A stretch of 64,000 nt of DNA from FEN-299 sp963727765. GTDB taxonomy: Bacteria; Acidobacteriota; Vicinamibacteria; Vicinamibacterales; Fen-181. The translations under genes and the position numbers were made by a program. The notes beneath the pieces were generated by a model. That model saw only the letters and a list, made by a program, of their open reading frames with translations. It made no database searches and was not told the origin of the DNA. Every line of letters starts with the position of its first letter. Within the stretch, counting starts at the first letter, position 1. Positions 8,196-16,682 of this stretch are shown piece by piece. Location: the NCBI GenBank assembly GCA_963727765.1, contig CAVSGZ010000007.1, positions 620,001 to 684,000 on the forward strand, given 5' to 3'.

Positions 8196-9212
8196 ATGGA
8201 TTCTGAAGTTCTCACCGCCGACGTCGAAACAGGCCTCGGGGCCGATCGAACACGGACCAGACAATTTCTCTTCCTCGGCTTCAAGCTGGTCGTCAGCCTC
8301 GGACTTCTGGCCATCCTGTTCGCGCGCACCGATCTGGCCAGCCTGTGGCAGAGCGTGAAGACCGCGTCGCTGCCCTGGGTGTTGATCGCCCTCGGCATCT
8401 ACATGGTTCAGATGGTGGTGTCGACGTGGCGCTGGTGGCTGCTCCTGGCCACACAGGGCGTCGCGGTCCCGGGGCCCAGCCTGCTGGGCTCGTACCTGGT
8501 TGCGGCTTTTTTCAACAATTTCCTGCCGAGCAACATCGGCGGCGACGTCATCCGGATTCGCGACACGGTTCGGCCGGCCCAGTCCAAGACTCTGGCGACC
8601 ACCGTTGTGTTGGTCGATCGCTGCCTCGGGATGCTGGGCCTCGTCCTGGTGGCGGCGACGGGAGCCACGATCGCGGTCCGCGCCGGCACCGGAGCGGTGC
8701 CTGTCCTGCCGTCGTGGCTGTGGACCGGCTTCCTGCTGGCCACCCTGGTCTCGGTTCCCGCTATCCTCGCCCCCGCCGGCGTCGGCCGACTGCTGCAGCC
8801 GCTGACGGTGTTTCACCCGGAGTGGGTCGGCGGCCAGATCGAGAGGCTTACCGACATCCTCGGCCGGTTCCGCAACAGGCCGTCGTCGTTGCTCCAGACG
8901 TTTGCCGGGGCGGTCGTCGTGCAGGGAATGCTGGTGGTCTTCTATGCGGCGGTGGCCCGCAGCCTCAACATCCCGATCTCGATGTCGAACCTGGCGGTCA
9001 TCGTCCCGGTGTCGCTCGTCGTGCAGATGGTGCCGGTGTCAGTGAACGGCTTCGGCGTCCGGGAGGCGACCTTCTCGTTCTACTTCAGCCGGATAGGCCT
9101 GCCCATCCACTCGGCGCTGGCCCTCTCGCTCGGGGCGACGGCCGTCGTGATGCTCTTCTCGCTCTCCGGAGCCGTCGTCTACGTGACACGGCGTCATCCC
9201 CACCGGCACTGA
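8196..9212 (+). CDS. Lysylphosphatidylglycerol synthase TM region/UPF0104 flippase-domain membrane protein
   Basis: Integral membrane protein of 338 residues from ATG 8196 (an upstream in-frame GTG at 8127 would add 23 non-hydrophobic residues). Several hydrophobic spans are visible, e.g. LVVSLGLLAILFA, LVVQMVPVSVNGFGVRE and VVMLFSLSGAVVY. FFNNFLPSNIGGDVIRI followed by a GFGVRE segment is the signature of the LPG_synthase_TM (DUF2079-like/UPF0104) family: the lipid-flipping half of MprF and stand-alone relatives. There is no catalytic aminoacyltransferase domain, so the role is probably lipid or glycolipid translocation; the substrate is unknown. It is divergent from ttcA and ends 18 bases from dedA. 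Confidence 0.8.
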   Translation: MDSEVLTADVETGLGADRTRTRQFLFLGFKLVVSLGLLAILFARTDLASLWQSVKTASLPWVLIALGIYMVQMVVSTWRWWLLLATQGVAVPGPSLLGSYLVAAFFNNFLPSNIGGDVIRIRDTVRPAQSKTLATTVVLVDRCLGMLGLVLVAATGATIAVRAGTGAVPVLPSWLWTGFLLATLVSVPAILAPAGVGRLLQPLTVFHPEWVGGQIERLTDILGRFRNRPSSLLQTFAGAVVVQGMLVVFYAAVARSLNIPISMSNLAVIVPVSLVVQMVPVSVNGFGVREATFSFYFSRIGLPIHSALALSLGATAVVMLFSLSGAVVYVTRRHPHRH

Positions 9213-9230
9213 GGCCGGTTCCCGTTCAAG

Positions 9231-9830
9231 TCAGCTCTCGGTGGCGGGGCGGCGCCGATGCCACCAGGCCACGGCCAACCCTACCGCCAGCACAACGAGC
9301 GCGGCGATCAGGGCAGCCATCCTTCCGTGCTCGTCGATGTACCGCAGCGCCATGTCGCCATACCAGACGGCCAGCAGCCCTTCGATCAGGTAACGCAGCC
9401 CGCGGCCGATGCCGATGGCGGCGATGAAGTTGAGCGGCCGGATCCGCACCACGCCGGCCAGAATCACGAAGATCTTGAACGGCGCCGGCGGCGGCAGCAT
9501 CGAGGGAACCAGCAGGGCCAGCAGGCCGTAGCGGCGAACGGTTGACAGCCCCCGCTCGACGCTGCCCGAGCCGAAGCGGCGGCGGACGAACGCCTCGCCC
9601 CCCTTGTAGGCCAGCCAATAGATCACGAGGCAGCCGGCAATCGAACCCAGCGTCGACATGGCGACGTAGTAGAGCACCCGCTCCTTGTGCTGGGTGACCA
9701 TCCAGACGACGAGGATGTCGTTGACCTCGGGCAGCGAGAGAAACGAAGAATCCAGGAAGCCGACGAAAAACAGGCCGGGCCCGCCAAACGAGATGGCCAG
9801 GCCCTGGGCCCACATCACCAGGCGTTTCAT
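9231..9830 (-). CDS. DedA/VTT-domain (SNARE-associated) inner membrane protein
   Basis: The 199-residue membrane protein fits the DedA/VTT family, whose members include undecaprenyl-phosphate and phospholipid translocases. Family features visible are GPGLFFVGFLDSSFLSLPEVND at the N-terminal re-entrant segment, GSIAGCLVIYWLAYKGGE, and the central R..LP..R-like region ALLVPSMLPPPAPFKIF with IRPLNFIAAIGIGRGLRYL. A C-terminal hydrophobic helix ends in HRRRP. It is convergent with the preceding flippase-domain gene, and its start is only 62 bases from the glycosyltransferase start, so promoters are probably divergent here. Confidence 0.85.
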   Translation of the reverse strand: MKRLVMWAQGLAISFGGPGLFFVGFLDSSFLSLPEVNDILVVWMVTQHKERVLYYVAMSTLGSIAGCLVIYWLAYKGGEAFVRRRFGSGSVERGLSTVRRYGLLALLVPSMLPPPAPFKIFVILAGVVRIRPLNFIAAIGIGRGLRYLIEGLLAVWYGDMALRYIDEHGRMAALIAALVVLAVGLAVAWWHRRRPATES

Positions 9831-9892
9831 GCGCGGCCCCGTTTGGGGCCGCAGCCGTGCGACCGGTTGGGCACGAAGCGAAGTACAATGAC

Positions 9893-11488
9893 GTGAGACT
9901 GCAAGATCCGTTGATTATAGCCGACACCCCTCCAACGCCGGGCCGCCGTCGCGAACCGACGCCTGCCATCGCCGCCGTGGTCGCCGTGGCCCTCGGCACC
10001 TACGCAGCCTGGTTCTACGCCCGGGCTGGCCTCACGCTCAGCCACTACGACGCCAAGGCCCACCTGGTCGTCGCGCGCCGCGTCATCGACAGCCTCACGC
10101 CGGGGTGGATCCAGTTGGGCGCCGTGTGGCTGCCACTGCCCCACCTGCTGAACCTCGTCCCGGTCCAGGTCGACTTCTTCTACCGGACCGGGGCATTCGC
10201 CGTCGCGCTCTCCATCCTGTCGTTCGGCCTGCTCGCCTACGCCTGCGCCCACCTGATTCTCGACGCCACCGGCTCGCGGTCGGCGGTGGTGGCCGGCCTG
10301 TCGGTCCTCGTCCTCAATCCCGATTTGCTCTACCTCCAGGCCACGCCGATGACCGAGCCGCTTCTTCTCGGCCTCACGATGATGTCGGTTCTGGCCCTGA
10401 GCCGATGGGTTGACGAGGACGGGAGGCGGGGTCTCAATGGCACCGGCCTGCTCATGGCCGCCGCGTGCCTCACGCGCTACGAGGCCTGGCCGGTCACCGC
10501 GGCCGCGTTGGCACTCGCAGTAGGAGCCCTCTGGCGGCGGGGGGTGCCGTTTGGCGGCGCCGTGCGGCGCACGGCGGGCCTGGCCGTCTATCCGCTCGCC
10601 GCCATCGCGCTGTTCATGCTCCAGAGCCGTCTGTCGGTCGGCCACTGGTTCGTGACAGGCGGCTTCTACGTCGTGGACAACCCCGACATGGGCCGCCCGT
10701 TCAAGACCATGGGCTCGATCTGGTGGGCCAGCCATCATCTGAACGGATACGGCGTGCTGCTCTGCTCGGTGGCCGGCTTGGCGGCTGCTTTCGTCAACGG
10801 CGTCCGGGATCGAACACAGGCCCGAACGCTCGTCGTCCTCGCGATGGCCGCGAGCGCGGCGCTTCCCTGGTACGCCTTTTTCATCGGGCACCCTTTCCGA
10901 TTCCGGTACATGGTGCCGCTCGTGCCCGCGTTCGCCGTATGGGCGGGGATTGGCGTCGGCCTGACCCGGCGGTTCCGGATCATCGCCGCGGTTTTGCTGG
11001 TCGCCCTCGTGCTCGTCGAAACCCGTCCGTTCGATGGGGCGGCGCCGATGGTGCAGGAGGCGCAGCTCGATCGCCAGCACAGCCTGCAGCGACGGGTCCT
11101 CACCGAGTACCTCGGACAACACTGGCGACACGAGAAGATCCTGGTCAGCCTGGGATCGCTCTCGCACTACGTCCAGGAGCTGTCCTCGATCGGCGTGCAG
11201 GTGCGGGACGTCGTCCACGAAGGCAACGGCGTCTTGTGGGCGGCGGCGATTGAGTCGCCTAGAGTCCACGTCGGCTGGATCCTGATGGACGAACTGTCGG
11301 AGGGGGGCGACGTGCTGGCCGAGCGAGCCCGGGAGTACCCAGGGTTCGTTCGCGGGTTCACGCGCGTGGCCGATGCGGGCGGCGTGACGCTCTATCGGCG
11401 CGTCGAGGAGCCGGCGCTCGCGATGCGCAGCGGCTCCCCGACTCCCGACCTGCCGCCTCAGAACTTAATGTTGAACGTCGCCAGATAG
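9893..11488 (+). CDS. GT-C fold (ArnT/PMT-like, family 39-type) membrane glycosyltransferase
   Basis: A large polytopic membrane protein of about 531 residues with roughly ten hydrophobic spans, then a soluble C-terminal domain after about residue 370. The first extracytoplasmic loop carries SHYDAKAHLVVARR; the Asp of this loop is the catalytic-metal residue type of GT-C enzymes that use polyprenyl-phosphate sugars. The product is probably lipid- or protein-linked glycan; the sugar and acceptor are unknown. The start is uncertain: GTG 9893 is chosen over GTG 9857, and a TTG at 9911 is possible. A TACAAT -10-like hexamer at 9884-9889 lies almost at the start. Its 3' end overlaps the convergent barrel gene by 31 bases. 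Confidence 0.75.
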   Translation: MRLQDPLIIADTPPTPGRRREPTPAIAAVVAVALGTYAAWFYARAGLTLSHYDAKAHLVVARRVIDSLTPGWIQLGAVWLPLPHLLNLVPVQVDFFYRTGAFAVALSILSFGLLAYACAHLILDATGSRSAVVAGLSVLVLNPDLLYLQATPMTEPLLLGLTMMSVLALSRWVDEDGRRGLNGTGLLMAAACLTRYEAWPVTAAALALAVGALWRRGVPFGGAVRRTAGLAVYPLAAIALFMLQSRLSVGHWFVTGGFYVVDNPDMGRPFKTMGSIWWASHHLNGYGVLLCSVAGLAAAFVNGVRDRTQARTLVVLAMAASAALPWYAFFIGHPFRFRYMVPLVPAFAVWAGIGVGLTRRFRIIAAVLLVALVLVETRPFDGAAPMVQEAQLDRQHSLQRRVLTEYLGQHWRHEKILVSLGSLSHYVQELSSIGVQVRDVVHEGNGVLWAAAIESPRVHVGWILMDELSEGGDVLAERAREYPGFVRGFTRVADAGGVTLYRRVEEPALAMRSGSPTPDLPPQNLMLNVAR

Positions 11489-12165
11489 CTGATGCCGCCG
11501 AGGTCGATCCGATCGCCAAGGAACCCGACCGTCGGATCGAGCGGGGCGTCGGCCTTCAGGTATCTCACCTCACCGCCCAGGGCGAACACGTGGGCCACCG
11601 GGATGCGGATGCCCGCCATCACCATCGGGCCGACCGTCACGCCCGAGTCATGGTAGTTCGCCGTGTAGATGTTCTGGGACGTGTCGACGAAATCCCCGAC
11701 CTCGGAGTACCGCCACGGGATCACGCTCACGCCGAAGCCGACGTAGGGTTGGATCGGGAAATGGCGGCCCGTCGGGAGAAACCGGAGCGAGGCGGTCACC
11801 GGGACCGTCCGCAGGCCGAGATTCTGCCTGATGTCGGCGCCGCTCTCGTCGGTCAGATCCCGATAGAAGCTCGGCACAGTCCGCGAGTAGTAGTTGACGC
11901 CGACGCCGCCCTCGAAAAACTCGCCAAGCGGAAACAGCCAATCCACGCCGTAGGTCACATTGTCGAAGTCCGACATACGGTAGGAGAGCGCGTAGGGCGA
12001 CTCGGCGAAGAGGTTCGCGACCACGGTGTCACCGGGCACACGGTCGGCGATCCCGCGCACGGTGAACCACCCGACGTTCAGTGACAGCGTCTGCTGCGCC
12101 ATGGCAGGCGCGGCCCACACCATGCCGACGAGCAACGCGGCAACCAGGGTTCTTGTTCGATGCAT
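11458..12165 (-). CDS. Outer-membrane beta-barrel protein
   Basis: Exported 235-residue protein with a clear signal peptide (TLVAALLVGMVWAAPAMAQQ, cleavage after AMA). The rest is a run of alternating hydrophobic/polar beta strands (e.g. SLNVGWFTVRG, EGGVGVNYYSR, PYVGFGVSVIPWRY), ending in an aromatic C-terminal strand SYLATFNIKF. A terminal Phe is typical for BamA-dependent insertion. It has no specific functional motif. The ribosome site GAAGGAG is strong, eight bases from ATG 12165. A gap of 155 bases (12166-12320) separates it from the IMPase gene. Confidence 0.8.
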   Translation of the reverse strand: MHRTRTLVAALLVGMVWAAPAMAQQTLSLNVGWFTVRGIADRVPGDTVVANLFAESPYALSYRMSDFDNVTYGVDWLFPLGEFFEGGVGVNYYSRTVPSFYRDLTDESGADIRQNLGLRTVPVTASLRFLPTGRHFPIQPYVGFGVSVIPWRYSEVGDFVDTSQNIYTANYHDSGVTVGPMVMAGIRIPVAHVFALGGEVRYLKADAPLDPTVGFLGDRIDLGGISYLATFNIKF

Positions 12166-12305
12166 GTTGGGCTCTCCTTCGGCCTGTCAGCGGGACGCGA
12201 AACGCTCGTCCCGCGCCTGCACTGGCCACGGGTATTGAAATAGCAGGATCGATGCCAGATCGGCTACGCCGAAATACGCCAATATTTCCAGGTGGCTGAT
12301 GGGAC

Positions 12306-12323
12306 TGACCTCCCAGGAGGTCA
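12306..12323 (-). other. Perfect hairpin overlapping the IMPase stop codon
   Basis: TGACCTCC-CA-GGAGGTCA is an 8-bp perfect inverted repeat whose right end is the TGA stop of the IMPase gene (minus strand). No T-tract follows in the minus direction, so it is not a convincing intrinsic terminator. It may stabilise the 3' end of the mRNA. Confidence 0.4.
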
Positions 12324-13130
12324 GCTCTCGACGGCCGTCTGCCGCCCGGCGCGCCAGTCTCGAACGACCTCGAGCAGCGCGGGATGGAGGGGAGCGTTGG
12401 AGGCCATCAGCTGCCCTTGGCGGACGTCGAACGGCGACCCGTCCAGCGCCGTGATGCGCCCGCCGGCTTCGGTCAGCATCAGTGCGCCCGCCGCCACGTC
12501 CCACGGTTTGAGGTGCTGCTCCCAGAAGCCGTCCATCCTCCCGGCCGCCACGTAGCACAAATCGAGCGCCGCCGACCCGAGGCGGCGAACGGCCTGCGCC
12601 TTGGAGAGGAACGCCGAGAAAAGGCTCACCAGCTCGTCGCAGGATTGATGAACCGAGTAGGGGAAGCCGGTGACCAGGACGGCGTCGATGAGCGACGGTG
12701 TCGACGAGACGTGCATCGGGACGCCGTTCAGATACGCGCCGCCGCCAAGCGTTGCGGTGAACAGCTCGCGGCGAGTCGGGTCGTAGATCGCGCCGACGCG
12801 GACAATGCCGTCGATTTCGAGCGCGAGCGAGGAGGCGAAGATCGGCAGGCCATGCGCGTAGTTGGTCGTCCCGTCGAGCGGGTCGAAGATCCAGCAGTGC
12901 TTCGCCGTCGATGGCCCCGACGCGCCCAGCTCCTCCGCGAGCACGACGTGGTCGGGGAACCGTTCGGCCACCATGGCGCGGAACGTCCGCTCCACGGCAA
13001 GGTCGACATCGGTGACCAGATCGATCGCCCCCTTCTTCTCGACCCGAAAATTCGCGCCGAAGCTCGCCATCTGCAGGTCGCCGGCCGCGAGGACGGCCTC
13101 GACCGCGGTCGCCAGGAAGAGAGGATCCAT
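12321..13130 (-). CDS. suhB: Inositol monophosphatase family protein
   Basis: Mg-dependent sugar/inositol phosphate phosphatase of 269 residues. The metal-site motifs are complete: Glu in LAEELGA, then WIFDPLDGTTNYAHG, and the distal KPWDVAAGALMLTEAGG. Family members act on inositol-1-phosphate, fructose-1,6-bisphosphate, PAP or histidinol phosphate, and E. coli SuhB also binds RNA polymerase; sequence alone does not separate these. ATG 13130 overlaps the stop of the upstream RsbW-like gene (TAATG), so the two are translationally coupled. Confidence 0.85.
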   Translation of the reverse strand: MDPLFLATAVEAVLAAGDLQMASFGANFRVEKKGAIDLVTDVDLAVERTFRAMVAERFPDHVVLAEELGASGPSTAKHCWIFDPLDGTTNYAHGLPIFASSLALEIDGIVRVGAIYDPTRRELFTATLGGGAYLNGVPMHVSSTPSLIDAVLVTGFPYSVHQSCDELVSLFSAFLSKAQAVRRLGSAALDLCYVAAGRMDGFWEQHLKPWDVAAGALMLTEAGGRITALDGSPFDVRQGQLMASNAPLHPALLEVVRDWRAGRQTAVES

Positions 13131-13570
13131 TATGTTCGTGTGTACCGCTTCCGCATGTAGACCGCCGTGCCCCCGCCCTGCGCCGGTTCAATCCGGACTT
13201 CGTCCATGAAACTGCGCATGAAGAAGATGCCCCGGCCGCTGGCCTTGAGCATGTTCTCGGGGGCGAGCGGGTCGGGCAGACTGGCAGGGTCGAACCCGTG
13301 GCCGTGATCCCTCACGCGCACGCGCAACTCGGTGGGCTCGACCGCCGGGACCATCGTGAAGTCGACCTCCACGACCTTCGAGGGATCGTGGTGGTTGCCG
13401 TGCTTGATGGCGTTGATGACCGATTCACGAACCGCGACCTCGACCCAGTGCTGCGAGTCCTCGTCGACGCGGAGCATCTGACCGAGCTGTTCCACAATGG
13501 CCTGGACGAGGTCGAGCATCTCGACCAGGCTGGGAAACTCGACGTGGATGTTGTGACCGGTCTCGGACAT
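13130..13570 (-). CDS. RsbW-like ATP-binding anti-sigma regulatory protein (HATPase_c_2)
   Basis: Small GHKL ATPase of 146 residues. The N box is ESVINAIKHGN, the G1 box RVRDHGHGFDP and the G2 box GRGIFFMRSFMDEV. This is the layout of serine kinases such as RsbW/SpoIIAB, which bind sigma factors or anti-anti-sigma proteins. No partner (STAS protein or SpoIIE phosphatase) is encoded nearby, so its target is unknown. It is coupled to the downstream IMPase gene by a TAATG overlap. Confidence 0.85.
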   Translation of the reverse strand: MSETGHNIHVEFPSLVEMLDLVQAIVEQLGQMLRVDEDSQHWVEVAVRESVINAIKHGNHHDPSKVVEVDFTMVPAVEPTELRVRVRDHGHGFDPASLPDPLAPENMLKASGRGIFFMRSFMDEVRIEPAQGGGTAVYMRKRYTRT

Positions 13571-13704
13571 TCGGCAAATGATCGGACGACGTGGGCCCCG
13601 CTGGTTGGCTCAAAGTAACACAGGCCGCTGAAGACGGTCCAGCACCGAAACGGCGATTCCCGGCGATTTCCGCTTCCCGCACCGGCGTCCACGTCACGGA
13701 CTGA

Positions 13705-13713
13705 TGCTATAGT
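13705..13713 (+). promoter_or_regulatory. Extended -10 promoter of aroA (probably leaderless mRNA)
   Basis: TGCTATAGT is an extended -10 (TGn plus TATAGT). Initiation about seven bases downstream falls at 13719-13721, which coincides with the aroA ATG at 13720. There is no Shine-Dalgarno sequence before that ATG. The rest of the 149-base gap to the divergent RsbW-like gene shows nothing else. Confidence 0.55.
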
Positions 13714-13719
13714 GCCCGG

Positions 13720-15003
13720 ATGGTCCGGTCCGGGTCCATCGTCGTGCGGCCCGCCCGCGCCGTCAGGGGCCGCGTGCGCGTGCCAGGCGACAAGTCGATC
13801 GCCCACCGATATGCGATGCTGGCGTCGCTCGCGCGGGGGACAACGGTCATCCGCGGTTTCGCGCCTGGCGCCGACTGCCGGTCCACGCTCCGATGCCTCG
13901 ACGCGCTCGGCATGGCCACGGACCGCGCGGGAGACTCGGTCACCATCATCGGACGTGGTTCGCGCCCGTTTGGTTCCCCGGCAGGCGCTCTTGATGCGGG
14001 CAACTCGGGCACGACCACCCGGCTGCTGACCGGCCTGCTCGCGTTTCACCCGTTTTCGACCAGCCTCACCGGCGACGCCTCGCTCGCGCGTCGCCCGATG
14101 CGCCGCGTCATCGACCCGCTGACGCGGATGGGCGCCCGCATCGAATCGAACGACGGCCGGCTGCCCATGACCATCACCGGTGGGGACCTCCACGCCATCC
14201 ACCACCGGACCGAGGTGCCGAGCGCGCAGGTGAAGGGCGCCGTCCTGCTGGCCGGCCTCGGCGCCCGGGGAACCACGCGGGTCACCGAGCCTCGCCAGAC
14301 GCGCAACCACACCGAACTGGCGCTCGGTCGGTTCGGCGCGATCGTCGAGGTGGACGGCACCACCGTTTCGGTGTCGGGCGGCCAGACACTGGCGGCGGTG
14401 GACGCAAGCATCCCCGGCGATTTTTCGTCGGCGGCGTTCTGGTGCGTGGCGGCCGCCGGTCTTTCGGGGTCGGACCTGCTCATCGAAGGCGTCGGCCTGA
14501 ACCCAACGCGCACCGCCCTGCTCGACGTGCTGCGTCGGGCGGGGGCTGCCGTCGACGCCTGGGTCACCGACCCCTCCGAGGAGCCCGCCGGGACTCTCCG
14601 CATCCGTCACGACGCGCTGGCCCCGATCGTCGTCGGTCTGGACGAGGTGCCGGGACTCATCGACGAACTGCCTGCGCTGGCCGCGCTGGCCACGTTCGGC
14701 GGCGAGATGACGGTCACCGGAGCGGCGGAACTTCGCGTGAAGGAGAGCGATCGGATCTCGGCGCTCGCGGCCGGCCTCCGCTCCATGGGAGCGAGCGTCG
14801 ACGAGCATCCCGACGGCTTCCACGTGTGGAGCACCCGCAGACTGCCGGGCGGCGCAGCCGACGCGGCCGGCGACCATCGCCTGGCCATGGCGTTCGCGGT
14901 TGCGGCCTTGGGGGCGTCCGGCCCGACCACAATTTTCGGTGCCGACGCGGTGGACGTTTCGTACCCGGGGTTCTTCGCCACGCTGGAGGCGCTGGCGGCA
15001 TGA
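13720..15003 (+). CDS. aroA: 3-phosphoshikimate 1-carboxyvinyltransferase (EPSP synthase)
   Basis: Penultimate common step of chorismate synthesis: transfers enolpyruvyl from PEP to shikimate-3-phosphate. The 427-residue protein has PGDKSIAHR (substrate-binding Lys and Arg), LDAGNSGTTTRLL, the ELRVKESDRI motif and GDHRLAMAFAVAAL. GNSGTT in place of the E. coli-type GNAGTA resembles Bacillus-type enzymes; herbicide tolerance should not be inferred from this. The aroK start overlaps its stop (ATGA, 15000-15003). Confidence 0.95.
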   Translation: MVRSGSIVVRPARAVRGRVRVPGDKSIAHRYAMLASLARGTTVIRGFAPGADCRSTLRCLDALGMATDRAGDSVTIIGRGSRPFGSPAGALDAGNSGTTTRLLTGLLAFHPFSTSLTGDASLARRPMRRVIDPLTRMGARIESNDGRLPMTITGGDLHAIHHRTEVPSAQVKGAVLLAGLGARGTTRVTEPRQTRNHTELALGRFGAIVEVDGTTVSVSGGQTLAAVDASIPGDFSSAAFWCVAAAGLSGSDLLIEGVGLNPTRTALLDVLRRAGAAVDAWVTDPSEEPAGTLRIRHDALAPIVVGLDEVPGLIDELPALAALATFGGEMTVTGAAELRVKESDRISALAAGLRSMGASVDEHPDGFHVWSTRRLPGGAADAAGDHRLAMAFAVAALGASGPTTIFGADAVDVSYPGFFATLEALAA

Positions 15004-15497
15004 GGACCGACAAGCTGTACCTCGTCGGGTTCATGGGCGCCGGCAAGACGACGCTGGCCCGGGCGCTCGGCCGGCGGCTGGGCTGGCGCGTCGAGGACCT
15101 CGACGAGCTGATCGAGGCGCGCGAGCGTTGCACGGTGGCCGACCTGTTCGCGCGGCGCGGCGAACCGTACTTCCGGAGCGTCGAACGCGACGTGCTCCGC
15201 AGTGTGCTCCCTCTCCAGGAGGCCGTGGTGGCCACGGGCGGCGGAACCTACGTCGACATCGACAACCGGACCCTCATCAACGCCAACGGCCTCGCCGTCT
15301 GGCTCGACCTCCCCTTCTCGCTCGCGCTCGTCCGCGTCCCCCCGGACGGCCGACGCCCCCTTGCGGCCGACCGGGCGCAGTTCGAGGCGCTCTTTCGCCA
15401 GCGACGTCTCGCCTACCAGCTCGCCCACCTGCGCCTCGACGCCGCGGCGCCGGCCGAAGAACTGGTTGAACGAGTGCTCGAATGGCTGGGATACTAA
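15000..15497 (+). CDS. aroK: Shikimate kinase
   Basis: Phosphorylates shikimate, one step before aroA. The 165-residue product has the P-loop GFMGAGKTT, the substrate-binding RRGEPYFRSVE, the Walker-B-like VVATGGGTYVD and the lid RRPLAAD. Size and motif order are standard. It overlaps aroA by four bases and is followed four bases later by a phosphoesterase gene, so the three form one transcription unit. Confidence 0.95.
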   Translation: MRTDKLYLVGFMGAGKTTLARALGRRLGWRVEDLDELIEARERCTVADLFARRGEPYFRSVERDVLRSVLPLQEAVVATGGGTYVDIDNRTLINANGLAVWLDLPFSLALVRVPPDGRRPLAADRAQFEALFRQRRLAYQLAHLRLDAAAPAEELVERVLEWLGY

Positions 15498-15501
15498 GTC
15501 C

Positions 15502-16248
15502 GTGCGCTACCTGGTGCTGAGCGACATTCACTCGAATATCGACGCGCTCGACGCGGTGCTCGAAGACGCGCACCGCGTACCCACCGAGGGAGTCCTGGTG
15601 CTCGGCGATCTGGTCGGCTACGGCGCCGAGCCGGAGCTGGTGGTCTCCCGGGTCCGCGCTCTCAATCCCCTCGCCATCGTCCGCGGAAATCACGACAAGG
15701 TCATCGCCGGCATCGACAACGACGAAGGGTTCAACCCGCTGGCGCGTATGTCCGTCGAGCTCACGAGGCAGGCGTTGTCCAGGGACTCGCTCGACTACCT
15801 GGCGGCGTTGCCCCGAGGGCCGATCGTCGTCGAACCCGTCGTCGAGATTTGCCACGGCTCACCCCAGGACGAGGACTGGTACCTGCACAACGAGCTGGAC
15901 GTCCTCGAGGCGCTCGAGGCGGCGGTGCGCCCCGTGTGCCTGTTCGGCCACACCCACTTGCCGTATGTGGCGACGTCGGGTGCCGACGGCAGCTTGGAAG
16001 TCTTGCCGGCAGCGGGTGCTGAAGGGGCTGGAATCTCGCTCGGCGACGGTCGTCGCTACGTGGTCAACCCGGGGTCCGTCGGCCAGCCCCGCGACGGCGA
16101 CCCGCGGGCGGCCTACGGGATTCTCGACACGCAGGCGATGAGATGGGAGTTGCGCCGCGTGGTCTACCCGGTCGAGCGTGCCCGCGATCGCATCTTCGCG
16201 GCGGGGTTCCCGCGCCAGCTCGGCCTGCGGCTGCTTTCGGGGCACTAG
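15502..16248 (+). CDS. Metallophosphoesterase (YfcE/MPP-type)
   Basis: Calcineurin-like phosphoesterase of 248 residues, with the five metal-ligand blocks SDIHSN, GDLVGYG, RGNHD, HGSP and FGHTHLPY, then NPGSVGQPRDGDPRAAYGI. This last block is typical of the YfcE-like DUF2227/MPP_2 group, which cleaves phosphodiesters. The physiological substrate is unknown. GTG at 15502 lies four bases after the aroK stop, and starting here gives the usual MRYLVLSDIHSN beginning. Confidence 0.85.
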   Translation: MRYLVLSDIHSNIDALDAVLEDAHRVPTEGVLVLGDLVGYGAEPELVVSRVRALNPLAIVRGNHDKVIAGIDNDEGFNPLARMSVELTRQALSRDSLDYLAALPRGPIVVEPVVEICHGSPQDEDWYLHNELDVLEALEAAVRPVCLFGHTHLPYVATSGADGSLEVLPAAGAEGAGISLGDGRRYVVNPGSVGQPRDGDPRAAYGILDTQAMRWELRRVVYPVERARDRIFAAGFPRQLGLRLLSGH

Positions 16249-16305
16249 CCTCGGGCGCGCGCCGGCGCTTCGCCGGGGCCCGTTCCTCCCAGCGCCCGAG
16301 ACGGA

Positions 16306-16659
16306 TCACGAACGCGCAGTCTTGTCTGCCACCCGCTCGGCCAGCGTGCGGATCTCCCGCTCGACCTTCAACAGCCGCCGCCAGACGGTCCACACGTACA
16401 CCAGCAGCACCGCCCACACGAAGGCATAGGCCGCCATCACGAGCGTCTGCGCCGGAAGCTGCTCCGACGGCGACGGCGGCAGCGTCTTGACGGGGACGAA
16501 CTGGTCCTGGGGATTCTGGGCCGCCTGCCCGACCGACGCGGACGGAATCGGCGCCGGTGCCTGGGCCGCCGGCTGCGCCGAAAGCCCCGCGGCGGTGCCA
16601 CCGAGCAGCCAGACGGCCGCGCATGCCGCCACGAGCGCCGACCTCATTCCTCTCCGCAT
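16306..16659 (-). CDS. ccmD: CcmD-like small membrane protein of the cytochrome c maturation system
   Basis: The 117-residue protein starts with a signal-like hydrophobic stretch (LVAACAAVWLLGGTAAG) and a Pro/Ala-rich spacer. It ends with the CcmD-type unit: one helix (LVMAAYAFVWAVLLVYVWTVW) followed by basic RRLLKVEREIRTL. CcmD releases haem-loaded CcmE from the CcmABC complex. Canonical CcmD is only about 50-70 residues, so the N-terminal half is an extension. It is the last gene of the ccm operon, 23 bases after ccmC, and is convergent with the phosphoesterase gene. Confidence 0.75.
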   Translation of the reverse strand: MRRGMRSALVAACAAVWLLGGTAAGLSAQPAAQAPAPIPSASVGQAAQNPQDQFVPVKTLPPSPSEQLPAQTLVMAAYAFVWAVLLVYVWTVWRRLLKVEREIRTLAERVADKTARS

Positions 16660-16682
16660 GGTCAATCCTCTCGCTTCAGGCC

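Noticed and set aside
9827..11269. Long minus-strand ORF of 480 residues opposite the glycosyltransferase
   Set aside because: Rich in Arg, His, Gly and Asp with no hydrophobic core or motif, typical of antisense frames in high-GC genes; the plus-strand protein has clear membrane helices.
16258..16280. Terminator between the phosphoesterase and ccmD genes
   Set aside because: CCGGCG-CTT-CGCCGG can form a six-pair hairpin, but it lacks a T-tract on either strand, so I did not annotate it.
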